DNA from: Halobacillus sp. Marseille-Q1614
GTDB lineage: Bacteria; Bacillota; Bacilli; Bacillales; Halobacillaceae
Assembly (NCBI RefSeq): GCF_902809865.1
Contig: NZ_CADDWH010000001.1
Location: 1,612,001-1,676,000, forward strand
Length of the DNA: 64,000 nt
Reading direction: 5' to 3'
The notes beneath the pieces were generated by a model. That model saw only the letters and a list, made by a program, of their open reading frames with translations. It searched no databases and was not told the origin of the DNA. Shown one piece after another: positions 46,521-55,104 of this stretch. The first letter of the stretch is position 1. Each line of letters opens with the position of its first letter. The position numbers and the translations under genes were made by a program.

Positions 46521-47822
46521 TTAATGAGAGTTTCGTGTTGTAAATTTAGGGAATCTAAACAGAATCGCCAGGAGGCCACAAAAGACTAGCAGCATAGGGT
46601 AAATGCAATATGGCATAATCTCGACAGGAGAAAGACTTGCTACACCAGCAACAGCAAGGATCTGTGCTCCATATGGGATAAGCCCCTGCACGGCACTTGC
46701 AAAGATATCGAGCATGCTGGCCGATCTTTTTGGATCAATGCCAAACCGTTCTGAAATCTGCTTAGCCAGCGGACCAGCAGTTATAATAGAAATGGTATTA
46801 TTTGCGGTTGATAAATTGACCGCACTGACTAGTCCGGCAATCCCGGCTTCTCCCCCGCGTGCACTGTTAATTTTTCCGCTGAACACCTCAAGCAGCCAGG
46901 CAATTCCGCCATTTCTACGGATAAGTTCAACCAATCCTCCTAGTAAGATGGCAAGCATCGCAAGCTCCTGCATCCCTGTAAAGCCTTCCCCGACAAGCTG
47001 GATAAAATCCATGAAAGAAATATCCCCAAGGATTAAGCCGACGATTCCGGCAAAAAGTATACCTCCAATAAGCACAAATATGACATTAACTCCGGCAACC
47101 GCAAAAGCGAGTACACCAAGATACGGCAGTACTTTAGCAATTTGAAAAGACGTATCTTCGTCGATAGAGGATGTAGCACCCGCAGTCATGACACCAAAAA
47201 TGACCGCCGTAATGATGGCCGCCGGCAGTACGATGAAGAAGTTTGCTTTAAACTTATCTTTCATCTCTGTGCCTTGGGTTCTTACAGATGCAATCGTCGT
47301 ATCCGAAATGACCGATAAGTTATCCCCAAACATTGCCCCGCTCACAATAGCTCCCATTGTAAGCGCCAGGCTGATATCCGTCTGTTCCGCTACGCCCAGT
47401 CCAATTGGCGCAAGCGCCACAATTGTACCGACGGAAGTTCCCATCGATATAGAGATAAAACAGCAGATGATGAATAACCCGACCATCAGCAGGTTTTCAG
47501 GCAGAAGTGATAAACCTAAATTGACTGTTGAATCAACAGCACCGACACCTTCAGCTACCGAAGCAAAAGCTCCTGCCAAAAGGAAAATAACGACCATTAA
47601 AATGATGTCCGGGTGGCCGCCGCCTTTCGTCAGATGCCCTATCTTCTCCTGAAAACTGGCTTTTCTGTTCATTAAAAGTGCTGTGAAAATGGCCGCGAAA
47701 ACAGCCACTAAAACCGGCATTTGGTAGAAGTCTCCTAAAACAACACCAGCTCCGATAAACAGCAGTATAAATATAAGAAATGGAATAAGTGCAAAAGGAT
47801 TGCTTTTGATTGGTTTCTCCAT
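46521..47822 (-). CDS. NhaC family Na+/H+ antiporter-type transporter
   Basis: The 433-residue protein has about eleven membrane segments and the NhaC-superfamily blocks SMGTSVGTIVALAPIG (about residues 126-141), GAMFGDNLSVISDTTIAS and ANNTISIITAGPLAKQIS. Relatives exchange sodium for protons or carry organic acids or amino acids, so the substrate is not certain. AAGGAGG precedes the ATG. Its mRNA has a roughly 270-base structured leader with a terminator hairpin, and its promoter shares a palindrome with the divergent acetyltransferase operon. Confidence 0.85.
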   Translation of the reverse strand: MEKPIKSNPFALIPFLIFILLFIGAGVVLGDFYQMPVLVAVFAAIFTALLMNRKASFQEKIGHLTKGGGHPDIILMVVIFLLAGAFASVAEGVGAVDSTVNLGLSLLPENLLMVGLFIICCFISISMGTSVGTIVALAPIGLGVAEQTDISLALTMGAIVSGAMFGDNLSVISDTTIASVRTQGTEMKDKFKANFFIVLPAAIITAVIFGVMTAGATSSIDEDTSFQIAKVLPYLGVLAFAVAGVNVIFVLIGGILFAGIVGLILGDISFMDFIQLVGEGFTGMQELAMLAILLGGLVELIRRNGGIAWLLEVFSGKINSARGGEAGIAGLVSAVNLSTANNTISIITAGPLAKQISERFGIDPKRSASMLDIFASAVQGLIPYGAQILAVAGVASLSPVEIMPYCIYPMLLVFCGLLAILFRFPKFTTRNSH

Positions 47823-47856
47823 GTAGATAACCTCCTTGTTTAGCCTGTAAAATAAT

Positions 47857-48095
47857 AAAAACCTTCTTGGTTAAGAAGGTTTCCCTCTTTATTCATTAAA
47901 AATCTAGTCTTACATTACACGAAAAGCAAGCGAGTGACAAGCTGAATGCTGTTGTAAATGTGCAAATTCAGCCACTTTTGCAGATGATCCGGGCGGGGGT
48001 TACTGCCGAAAGTAATCCACAGAAATAACCGTGAATTTCCCCGTGCCCACTCTGTTCTGCTTAAAACCGAAATTCTGTCCAGCGAGAGCTTCGTC
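47857..48095 (-). ncRNA. structured leader with terminator hairpin ahead of the nhaC-type gene
   Basis: From the predicted promoter to the gene there are about 270 bases without coding. On the minus strand the RNA can form a long branched stem: GCAGA/TCTGC outside, then GGGC-A-CGGGG with CCCCCGCCC, enclosing a TTACT-TTCGGC-AGTAA hairpin and a TCAC/GTGGA hairpin (about 47985-48060). A second stem GGCTGAAT/ATTCAGC follows (47941-47975). Finally AAACCTTCTT/AAGAAGGTTT forms a terminator-like hairpin with TTATTATTTT, just before the ribosome binding site. It does not match the riboswitch classes I know. Confidence 0.5.
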
Positions 48096-48101
48096 CTTTA
48101 T

Positions 48102-48130
48102 TTAATAAACACTCTTAGTTGGAATTCCAA
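48102..48130 (-). promoter_or_regulatory. predicted promoter of the nhaC-type gene
   Basis: On the minus strand TTGGAA and TATTAA are 17 bases apart, with the -35 inside the shared palindrome. Confidence 0.55.
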
Positions 48131-48134
48131 CTAA
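48115..48134. promoter_or_regulatory. 20-bp perfect palindrome shared by divergent promoters
   Basis: TTAGTTGGAATTCCAACTAA is fully self-complementary and contains the -35 elements of both the leftward nhaC-type promoter and the rightward acetyltransferase promoter. It is a strong candidate operator for an unknown dimeric regulator. Confidence 0.65.
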
Positions 48135-48146
48135 ATGTGTTACAAT
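48119..48146 (+). promoter_or_regulatory. predicted promoter of the GNAT-YczE operon
   Basis: TTGGAA and TACAAT are 16 bases apart; the -35 lies in the palindrome. Confidence 0.5.
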
Positions 48147-48186
48147 TTATGCAGTTAAAATTCACTAAAGATCGGAGTCGTACGAT

Positions 48187-48609
48187 ATGGAAGTTAGACA
48201 AGTACAAACTCAGCAGGAATTAGACCATGCTTTTCAAATTAGAGAAGATGTCTTTGTCCGCGAACAGAAAGTCCCGATCGAAGATGAGTTTGATGAATAT
48301 GATAAAGAGGCCCTTCACGTGCTGGCCGTCTATCAAAAGTCGGCAGCGGGTACAGGACGAATGAGAATAATAGAGAATACAGTTAAGCTTGAGCGAATTT
48401 GTATATTGGCTTCGTATCGTAAATACGGAATCGGTAAAGCTATCATTACGGCTTTAGAAAACATCGCATGCGACCATGGCTGTAAGAGCGTTAAGCTTCA
48501 CGGACAGGTGCAGGCTGCGGGCTTTTATCAAAAGCTGGGATATCAGACAGCTTCTGAGGAATTTATCGAAGATGGTATCCCGCACTATTTAATGATAAAA
48601 GACTTATAG
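48187..48609 (+). CDS. GNAT family N-acetyltransferase, YjcF/ElaA-like
   Basis: The 140-residue protein follows the small YjcF-type GNAT pattern: FQIREDVFVREQKVP (about 17-31), GTGRMRII, LERICILASYRKYGIGKAII with the acetyl-CoA binding RKYGIGK loop, and VQAAGFYQKLGYQ. It should acetylate a small amine or peptide in the cytoplasm; the acceptor is unknown. The start has a modest GGAG site. It is followed after 15 bases by the YczE-like gene, forming a two-gene operon. Confidence 0.88.
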   Translation: MEVRQVQTQQELDHAFQIREDVFVREQKVPIEDEFDEYDKEALHVLAVYQKSAAGTGRMRIIENTVKLERICILASYRKYGIGKAIITALENIACDHGCKSVKLHGQVQAAGFYQKLGYQTASEEFIEDGIPHYLMIKDL

Positions 48610-48624
48610 AAAGGAGGAAGGTTT

Positions 48625-49275
48625 ATGTCCATTCGCACTCGTCAAAGGTCTTTGTTTTATTTCGTCGGCATCATTATTATGACCTTGGGCATTGCGCTTA
48701 CGATCCATTCCCAATTGGGCACTTCCCCCTTCGATGCATTGCTTGTAGGTTTATATAGAACGTTTGGTTTAACAATAGGCAGCTGGGAAATCGTTGTCGG
48801 TTTTTCTATGATTCTATTTAATGCGATTGCTGAGAAGAAGAAACCGGAATATTTTGCGGTCGTTACCTCTTTAATTACCGGCTTCTTTATCGATGTGTGG
48901 GTATTTTCCACAGAGCATTGGCTTAATCCAGAAACTTTGTTTACGCAGTTTATCTGTCTCGGATTCGGAATCTTTTTTGCAGGGCTAGGGATAGCTGTCA
49001 ATCTGCAGGCCGATTTTGCCCCGAATCCATTTGATCGAACGATGCTTGTGGTGAGAAAACTCACCGGACTGAACGTCTCAATCTCCAGGGCGCTTATCAG
49101 TGTGGTGCTTACGATTATAGCGTTTATCTTTAACGGACCCATTGGTGTAGGAACGGTTATCATCATGCTGTTCAGCGGTGTGCTGATTCACTTTTTCATG
49201 CCTTATGTCGCCCGCTTTGACGAGATGATGATCAAGCAGAACGGCCCAATAGAGAAACAAAGAGCCCATCAATAA
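48625..49275 (+). CDS. YczE/YyaS-family integral membrane protein
   Basis: The 216-residue protein has five predicted membrane segments and the family start LFYFVGIIIMTLGIALTIHS followed by LGTSPFDALLVGLYRTFGLTIG and a second, similar FAPNPFDRTMLVV repeat. YczE-type proteins are membrane proteins of unknown biochemical function, in B. subtilis linked to surfactin production. AAAGGAGG precedes the ATG. The pairing with a GNAT enzyme may be coincidental. Confidence 0.8.
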   Translation: MSIRTRQRSLFYFVGIIIMTLGIALTIHSQLGTSPFDALLVGLYRTFGLTIGSWEIVVGFSMILFNAIAEKKKPEYFAVVTSLITGFFIDVWVFSTEHWLNPETLFTQFICLGFGIFFAGLGIAVNLQADFAPNPFDRTMLVVRKLTGLNVSISRALISVVLTIIAFIFNGPIGVGTVIIMLFSGVLIHFFMPYVARFDEMMIKQNGPIEKQRAHQ

Positions 49276-49397
49276 GGAGCAGTATTACACAGGTAAGGCT
49301 GTTTTTTAGGAATAAAGTTGTATTTTCCCTATCACAAAACGAAAATCCCCTTTATAATAGGTTACAGTTTATATAAAAAAGGAATAGGTGTTTTTCA

Positions 49398-50957
49398 ATG
49401 AGTATATTAACAGTAAAAAATTTAAGTCATGGTTTTGGCGACCGCGCCATCTTTGATGATGTATCCTTTCGCCTTCTGCAGGGTGAGCACATCGGTCTGA
49501 TCGGCGCGAACGGTGAAGGTAAGTCAACGTTTATGAATATCATTACAGGAAAACTTGAGCCGGATGGAGGAAAAATCAGCTGGGCAAAGCGGGCCCGCGT
49601 AGGATATCTCGATCAGCATGCCGATTTAAAGCAGTGTATGACGATGCGTGATGTACTTCGGACTGCTTTTCAATATTTATTTGATATGGAAGAGGAAATG
49701 AACCGATTGTTCGCTAAAATGGGTGAAGTCGATCCTGAAGAGCTGGAGCAGCTATTAGAAGAAACAGGACAGCTGCAGGATGCTTTAACGAACAACGACT
49801 TTTACACGATTGACGCTAAGATCGAGGAAGTTGCCAACGGGCTGGGTCTTGATGAAATAGGACTGGACCGCGATGTCCACGATTTAAGCGGCGGACAGCG
49901 CACAAAAGTCCTTCTTGCTAAGCTTCTATTAGAAAAGCCGGACATTCTGCTGCTTGATGAGCCGACGAACTACTTGGATGTTGAGCACATTGACTGGCTG
50001 AGAACGTATCTGCAGGAATACGAGAATGCATTTATCCTCGTGTCTCATGATATCCCATTTTTAAATAGTGTCGTCAACCTGATTTATCATATGGAAAACC
50101 AGGAGCTTACCCGCTATCCAGGCGACTATGATGAATTTCTTCGAGTATACGACATGAAAAAACAGCAGCTGGAAGCCGCTTATAAAAAGCAGCAAAAAGA
50201 AATTGCCAATTTAAAAGATTTTGTAGCGAGAAATAAAGCCAATGCGGCAACAAGCCGGATGGCGATGTCCCGTCAGAAAAAGCTTGATAAAATGGACGTG
50301 ATCGAACTTGATTCCGAAAAGCCTAAACCTGTTTTTAACTTTAAACAGGCCCGCGCTTCAGGAAAAGTTCTATTTGAGACGAAGGATCTCGTCATTGGGT
50401 ATGATGAACCTCTGTCCCGTCCCCTGAACCTTACAATGGAACGCGGCCAGAAGCTTGCTCTATCAGGAGCGAACGGAATCGGAAAAACAACACTGCTTCG
50501 AAGCATTCTTGGTGAAATTAAACCGCTATCCGGTTCTGTTGAGCTTGGAGATTATCTTCATATTGGATATTTTGAGCAGGAACTTAAGGAACAGAGCAAT
50601 CATACGTGTATAGAAGAAATCTGGGAGGAATACCCCCACTTCACCCAGCAGGAGGTCCGTGCCTCTCTCGCTAAGTGCGGCCTGACCAAAAAGCATATCG
50701 AAAGCAAGGTGCAGGTGTTAAGCGGCGGAGAGAAAGCGAAAGTCCGACTCTGTAAACTGCTGAATAAAGAAACCAACCTGCTCGTATTGGATGAGCCGAC
50801 CAACCACTTAGATGTGGATGCAAAAGCCGAACTTAAAAGAGCTTTAAAGGAATACAAAGGAAGTGTCCTGCTGATCTCGCACGAGCCTGATTTTTACCAG
50901 GATATTGTTACAGACGTATGGAACTGCGAAAGCTGGACGACTAAAATATTCCAATAA
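49398..50957 (+). CDS. ykpA: ABC-F family ATPase, YkpA/YbiT-like
   Basis: Two ABC domains lie in one soluble chain of 519 residues, with no membrane segments. Walker A sequences are GANGEGKST (about 36-44) and GANGIGKTT; signature motifs LSGGQRTK and LSGGEKAK; Walker B regions LLLDEPTNYLD and LVLDEPTNHLD. The linker between domains is lysine-rich and helical, as in ABC-F translation factors that act at the ribosomal E site. Length and N-terminus fit the YkpA/YbiT branch. AAAGGAATAGG precedes the ATG. Confidence 0.9.
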   Translation: MSILTVKNLSHGFGDRAIFDDVSFRLLQGEHIGLIGANGEGKSTFMNIITGKLEPDGGKISWAKRARVGYLDQHADLKQCMTMRDVLRTAFQYLFDMEEEMNRLFAKMGEVDPEELEQLLEETGQLQDALTNNDFYTIDAKIEEVANGLGLDEIGLDRDVHDLSGGQRTKVLLAKLLLEKPDILLLDEPTNYLDVEHIDWLRTYLQEYENAFILVSHDIPFLNSVVNLIYHMENQELTRYPGDYDEFLRVYDMKKQQLEAAYKKQQKEIANLKDFVARNKANAATSRMAMSRQKKLDKMDVIELDSEKPKPVFNFKQARASGKVLFETKDLVIGYDEPLSRPLNLTMERGQKLALSGANGIGKTTLLRSILGEIKPLSGSVELGDYLHIGYFEQELKEQSNHTCIEEIWEEYPHFTQQEVRASLAKCGLTKKHIESKVQVLSGGEKAKVRLCKLLNKETNLLVLDEPTNHLDVDAKAELKRALKEYKGSVLLISHEPDFYQDIVTDVWNCESWTTKIFQ

Positions 50958-51033
50958 AAAAGAACCTTTTCCAGCTGCCGCTTCAGCTTGTAACTATCAT
51001 ATTTTATTCTTCTTAAATATTAGAGAAGAAGAG

Positions 51034-51059
51034 AAAGGACGGCTTAGGCCGTCCTTTTT
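51034..51059 (+). terminator. terminator after the ABC-F gene
   Basis: AAAGGACGGC and GCCGTCCTTT form a 10-bp stem with four-base loop and T-tract. Confidence 0.9.
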
Positions 51060-51113
51060 CTATTCGTCAACGTGTCTTATTATGATTATTTTTGTATGAG
51101 TTTGTTGAAGCTA

Positions 51114-51142
51114 TTGCAAATTATGGGAATAATAGGCATAAT
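51114..51142 (+). promoter_or_regulatory. sigma-A-like promoter of the Spo0E-like gene
   Basis: TTGCAA and CATAAT are separated by 17 bases; the predicted start is near 51149, at the edge of the 32-bp dyad. Confidence 0.6.
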
Positions 51143-51147
51143 GTTTT

Positions 51148-51179
51148 CAGTTGTACTAACAAATTTGTACTGACAACTG
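51148..51179. promoter_or_regulatory. 32-bp dyad operator candidate at the Spo0E-like gene
   Basis: Outer arms CAGTTGT (51148-51154) and ACAACTG (51173-51179) and a central ACAAATTTGT (51159-51168) share one exact centre of symmetry. It begins at the predicted transcription start, a repressor position. Confidence 0.65.
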
Positions 51180-51231
51180 TTAAACAACCAACAAAGAGCT
51201 TTAATCACTCATATTGAAAGGACGGTACCAT

Positions 51232-51393
51232 ATGAATAAAATTATTAAGCCAACTCCCTACAAACAAACTACTGCGATCCGTAACAAGAGAAAAGAAATG
51301 ATCGAACTAGGACTCAAATACGGGTTCACAGACAAGCGTACTGTAAGATGCAGCCAGCAGCTTGATGAACTATTAAACCGCCAGGCTAATTAG
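51232..51393 (+). CDS. Spo0E-like aspartyl-phosphate phosphatase (53 residues)
   Basis: The 53-residue product has the Spo0E-family pattern: a first helix with MIELGLKYGFTD, a Lys-Gly-Phe turn, then VRCSQQLDELLN corresponding to the SQxLDxLL active-site helix. Spo0E-type phosphatases remove phosphate from Spo0A~P and delay sporulation; some paralogs act on other response regulators. The second Ser-Gln-x-Leu-Asp motif is intact. AAAGGACGG lies before the ATG. The gene converges on the flavin reductase gene with a single base between stop codons. Confidence 0.82.
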   Translation: MNKIIKPTPYKQTTAIRNKRKEMIELGLKYGFTDKRTVRCSQQLDELLNRQAN

Positions 51394-51394
51394 C

Positions 51395-51991
51395 TTACTT
51401 AGGTAATGTAAAGAAATCGTGGTTTTCACTATAATTTCCTGCGAGCCTTCCTAGTGGACGCAGTTTTTCCAGATTCACTTTATGATTTTCTATATAGTAG
51501 TCTTCATGGATATGATAGAGAACCAGCTTCCCAATAATTAAGTGATCTGTTCCCAGCTCGATGATTTGATGTAACTGACATTCCATTTGAATCGGTGATT
51601 CTTTAACTCTCTTTGGTGTAACTTTCTCGCTATCGATTGGAGTTAAGTTCGCCGCTTCAAATTCATCGATATGACTCGGCAGATTCTCGGCGCTTTTCTG
51701 CATCGCATTGCCAAGAAATGTGGGAACGATATTTATGACGAACTCCTTCTGATCACGGATATTGGCCAGCGTATCTTTCACGGTTCCTTCACGCTCACCT
51801 ACTCCTGGACCGATAGAAATACAAAGCATTGCCGGTTCCCTTGAGGCGACGGTAAAGAAGCTGAATGGTGAGAGGTTTTGCACACCCTCTTTTGAAATCG
51901 AAGACACCCATGCAATCGGCCTTGGCACGACCGAACCACTTAACAGCTTATACATTTCTTTCACGGCTAATTGTTGTGGATCAAACTTCAT
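51395..51991 (-). CDS. flavin reductase-like (DIM6/NTAB) FMN-binding protein
   Basis: The 198-residue protein has the flavin reductase-like split-barrel domain, with LLSGSVVPRPIAWVSSIS (about residues 17-34), NLSPFSFFTVASREPAML and an NIVPTFLGNAMQ segment. Members bind FMN and reduce flavins or act in small flavin-dependent steps. GGGGG precedes the ATG. It lies 17 bases after the MFS gene on the same strand, so it probably ends the catabolic operon. Confidence 0.85.
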   Translation of the reverse strand: MKFDPQQLAVKEMYKLLSGSVVPRPIAWVSSISKEGVQNLSPFSFFTVASREPAMLCISIGPGVGEREGTVKDTLANIRDQKEFVINIVPTFLGNAMQKSAENLPSHIDEFEAANLTPIDSEKVTPKRVKESPIQMECQLHQIIELGTDHLIIGKLVLYHIHEDYYIENHKVNLEKLRPLGRLAGNYSENHDFFTLPK

Positions 51992-52007
51992 ATAATTCCC
52001 CCTTTTT

Positions 52008-53252
52008 TCACATCGATTCCGGTGCCTGCCTAAGTCTTGATATAAAGACTAAAAGGATAAGCACAATTCCCATCAGCGACGTGATCGTTAACCACCCCGC
52101 TGTGTAACTCCCCGTATTGTCGACCATCGCTCCAAAGAAGGGAGGAACGAGGATCACCCCCATGGAACCGAGCATAATACTAAAGCCGCTCGATAGACCT
52201 GACAGTTCTTTTGGGACAAGTTCAGAGGCTAAATTCATCCAAATCCCATTAAAGCCGGATACGGCAAAACCAAATACCATAATAATCGGCACCATCACGC
52301 CAAAAGAAGTTCCTTCAGGCACGAGCGCCACAGCCCCGCTGGCCGCCGCTGTAAGAATGGCAATCATCGTGATGATAACCAGTCTTCTTCCATTAAAAAA
52401 GCGGTCGCTGATCATCCCCCAGCCCACACGGCCAAGTGAACCGCAAATTTCAGAGATCACAAACAGCATACCGGCTAAAAATAAACTGATGCCGACTTTT
52501 TCATATGCAAAAAGCACGATATACGTGTTCAGGCACATTTGAGAACCATTTAAAAACATCGCACTGATGCTGACAAATAACAGTGGTTTATGCTTCGCCA
52601 TGGATAAAAGCGACAGGTAAAAAGATTTCAGAGACTGAGAGTTCTTATCCTGTCTCTCTTCCTCAGGATCTTTGTAATAGATATAAGCCAGCACCCCTGC
52701 TGCAATGAGCCCGAGACCTGCGCAAAATAAAACAGGCCGCCAGCCATATGAAGCAGCGAGCGGCAACAATAAAAACCCAGCCAACGCCGAACCCAGCGTA
52801 ATGCCCATTTGTTTAATGCCCATGGCAGTGCCGCGGTTCGTCTGATTAAACCAGTAAATAATGCCGCGGTTGGTCGTCGGGTGCATTCCGCCATACCCTA
52901 ATCCTCCAATTACAATGAGGAGAATTAACAGCCAATAATACGCATTAAAAGTCATCACAATGAAGCTGACGCCTAAGCAGGAAGTCATTATTAAAAGCAG
53001 CGGCCGTGAACCTATCCGGTCAACTACAAACCCAGTTGGAATTGAAGACAGCGCCTGTCCAACAAACAAAGCCGACGGAAGCAGTCCGATTTGAGCTTTT
53101 GTCAGTGAGAAGTCCTGTCCGATCAAAATGCCGAGCGGCCCCAGACTTCGCCCGATAAAAGCCACCATTATTTGAGCAATCAGCAGCCACATGAGCATTT
53201 TCCATGGGTTTATTAGATTCTGAGGATTATGTTTGGCCGACACAGCTTTCAT
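52008..53252 (-). CDS. MFS transporter
   Basis: The 414-residue protein has twelve predicted membrane segments and MFS signatures in the loop after helix 2 (GFVVDRIGSRPLLL, about residues 72-85) and after helix 8 (GMISDRFFNGRRLVI). The NRG-TAMGIKQMG segment is reminiscent of anion/organic-acid carriers. AAAGAGATG precedes the ATG. Gene order places it directly after the sodium:solute symporter, so two carriers of different mechanism are encoded together, perhaps for uptake and exchange of related acids. Confidence 0.85.
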   Translation of the reverse strand: MKAVSAKHNPQNLINPWKMLMWLLIAQIMVAFIGRSLGPLGILIGQDFSLTKAQIGLLPSALFVGQALSSIPTGFVVDRIGSRPLLLIMTSCLGVSFIVMTFNAYYWLLILLIVIGGLGYGGMHPTTNRGIIYWFNQTNRGTAMGIKQMGITLGSALAGFLLLPLAASYGWRPVLFCAGLGLIAAGVLAYIYYKDPEEERQDKNSQSLKSFYLSLLSMAKHKPLLFVSISAMFLNGSQMCLNTYIVLFAYEKVGISLFLAGMLFVISEICGSLGRVGWGMISDRFFNGRRLVIITMIAILTAAASGAVALVPEGTSFGVMVPIIMVFGFAVSGFNGIWMNLASELVPKELSGLSSGFSIMLGSMGVILVPPFFGAMVDNTGSYTAGWLTITSLMGIVLILLVFISRLRQAPESM

Positions 53253-53276
53253 AATGTATCATCTCTTTTTTATAAA

Positions 53277-54779
53277 TTAGGCTTCAATTTTTAAGGAAGT
53301 CATTTCATCTGCTTCAGACTTCTGTTTCGCAGAGACGTTGACAAGAATTGAGGCTACAGAAGCAATTACAAAGTTGACAGCAAGTCCGATAACACCACCG
53401 TGAATTCCAAATACCGTCTTATAACCTGTAAATGTCATCACTGCGGCGATTACAGCCCCAATCAGCATTCCCCAAAAGACGGGCTTAGCCGAAAGCTTGT
53501 TCCAGTAAAGACCTAGAATGAACGCTGGAGCAACTTGCACTAGTAATTCAAACTTTAACACAAAAATTTCATAAAGTGTCGCAGGAGGATTCCATGCGAT
53601 CCAAAGCAATAAAGCAACAGCAGCAACCCCGCCCATTTTACCAATTTTAACTTTCTTATGTTCGGAAGCGTTTGGATTAATAAACTTTCCATAGATATCA
53701 TTTGAGATCATGGAAGAGAAGCTTAATAATACGGAATCCGCTGTTGAAATAATAGCCGCTACAATTCCACCGAAAAAGAGGATCATTACCCAGTAGTAAA
53801 ACGGGTGAAGCGCAGCAATTTCATTCGCCATCATTCCAACAAGCTGTTCTGACCCTGCACTGTCTAACCCCGGAAACATCATAATACCAATAATTCCAAT
53901 CACAAATACCAGGCCTGTCGTAATTGGCGGCATCCATGCCATACGGGAAAACGAGCGCTTTAACGTCCGTTCACTTTGTGCTGAATAAATACGCTGAACC
54001 GCATGAGGGTATATCGCTGCTCCAAACCCTACTAACAGCAGCATACTCATCCAGTTAATTGAAGCGTCTATTGGCGGAACTCCAACTTTAGCAGGCTCAG
54101 TGCTTGCGATATAAGAGGTTACACTTCCGAAGTCTCCCCCCACTAAATATAGAGCACCGATTAAGAAAACGAAGATACCAATCATAAGTACTATACCTTG
54201 CATAACGTCCGTAAACGCCACAGCTCTCATACCGCCCATCCATTCATAAAGCAGCATGACGATAACAAATGCGATAACGGCATACTGGTACGGAATGGTG
54301 CCGCCCGTTAGTCCTGCCACAGCCTGGCCAATGGCGACCAGCTGTTCAAGCAAGTAATTTCCAAGTCCCCAAAGCATTAGAAATATAGCAAGAATTGTAA
54401 CCGCTTTCGATTTAAAGCGATATGAAATCCAGTCAGTCGGCGTTACAAAGTCTCTCCGTTTAGAAATAACGTAGAGTCGAGGAGCAAACAGCAGATAAAT
54501 TCCAATGATAATAGTCATAAAGGAAATTGACTGCAGCCATCCAAAACCAGTTCGATAGGCTGTTGGCGCATAACCGATTATCGTATTGCCGCTATACTGC
54601 GTGGCATAAAGCGTGAAAAACAAAGCGACGATCCCTAAGTTTTTACCTGCTAAGTAATAACCAGCTAAACTGTTTTGAATATTTTTCCCTCTTCCTGCTA
54701 AAAATCCGATTAAAAGCATAACCACTGCATAGGAAGCTAGTATAATAATTCCATCGGCTCCCGCAAACGCTAATTCCAT
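53277..54779 (-). CDS. sodium:solute symporter (SSS family)
   Basis: The 500-residue protein has about thirteen membrane segments with the SSS signatures GAGRGKNIQ-like start, LYATQYSGNTIIGYAPTAYR (about 57-76) and AIISTADSVLLSFSSMISND, the latter matching the sodium-binding region on helix 8. It should cotransport a monocarboxylate, dicarboxylate or similar solute with sodium. It starts three bases after the stop of the small DUF3311-like gene, a pairing seen in many SSS loci. Confidence 0.9.
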   Translation of the reverse strand: MELAFAGADGIIILASYAVVMLLIGFLAGRGKNIQNSLAGYYLAGKNLGIVALFFTLYATQYSGNTIIGYAPTAYRTGFGWLQSISFMTIIIGIYLLFAPRLYVISKRRDFVTPTDWISYRFKSKAVTILAIFLMLWGLGNYLLEQLVAIGQAVAGLTGGTIPYQYAVIAFVIVMLLYEWMGGMRAVAFTDVMQGIVLMIGIFVFLIGALYLVGGDFGSVTSYIASTEPAKVGVPPIDASINWMSMLLLVGFGAAIYPHAVQRIYSAQSERTLKRSFSRMAWMPPITTGLVFVIGIIGIMMFPGLDSAGSEQLVGMMANEIAALHPFYYWVMILFFGGIVAAIISTADSVLLSFSSMISNDIYGKFINPNASEHKKVKIGKMGGVAAVALLLWIAWNPPATLYEIFVLKFELLVQVAPAFILGLYWNKLSAKPVFWGMLIGAVIAAVMTFTGYKTVFGIHGGVIGLAVNFVIASVASILVNVSAKQKSEADEMTSLKIEA

Positions 54780-54782
54780 ATC

Positions 54783-55040
54783 TTACCCCTCCTTATTGAT
54801 TTCTTCGTTTTCTTCTAAATCTTCAACGATATCCCACTGTGTGACACACAGCCAGCTTAAATATGCGCATAAGACAATGGAGAAAAACAGTGAAATTAAC
54901 GCCCAATAAGGAAAACCTAAGATAATAGGAACTTCCGCACTTTTAGGAAAATACCAGGGGACAATGGCCAGCATAATTAATGCTAATCCTATCCAAATCC
55001 ATTTCTTTTTAATAGGTTCTTTGACTTCTCCGCCTTGCAT
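54783..55040 (-). CDS. small membrane partner of SSS transporter (DUF3311-like)
   Basis: The 85-residue protein has two hydrophobic helices (about residues 14-31 and 42-64), a Pro-Trp motif between them (AIVPWYFPKS) and a charged, acidic C-terminus. This architecture matches the DUF3311-type small proteins encoded next to sodium:solute symporters. It is thought to support the symporter. GGGAGGAGA precedes the ATG. Confidence 0.8.
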   Translation of the reverse strand: MQGGEVKEPIKKKWIWIGLALIMLAIVPWYFPKSAEVPIILGFPYWALISLFFSIVLCAYLSWLCVTQWDIVEDLEENEEINKEG

Positions 55041-55104
55041 AAGTAATTCTCCTCCCTTATTTGAAAATTCAAAAAATTACTGCTAAAATTTTTTTCATCC
55101 TTTT

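Noticed and set aside
47857-48095. Lysine or c-di-AMP riboswitch identity for the nhaC leader
   Set aside because: The conserved GAGGxGC/AGTA and GGGGxGC-CGCCGAA elements of the lysine class, and the conserved ydaO motifs, are not found in order.
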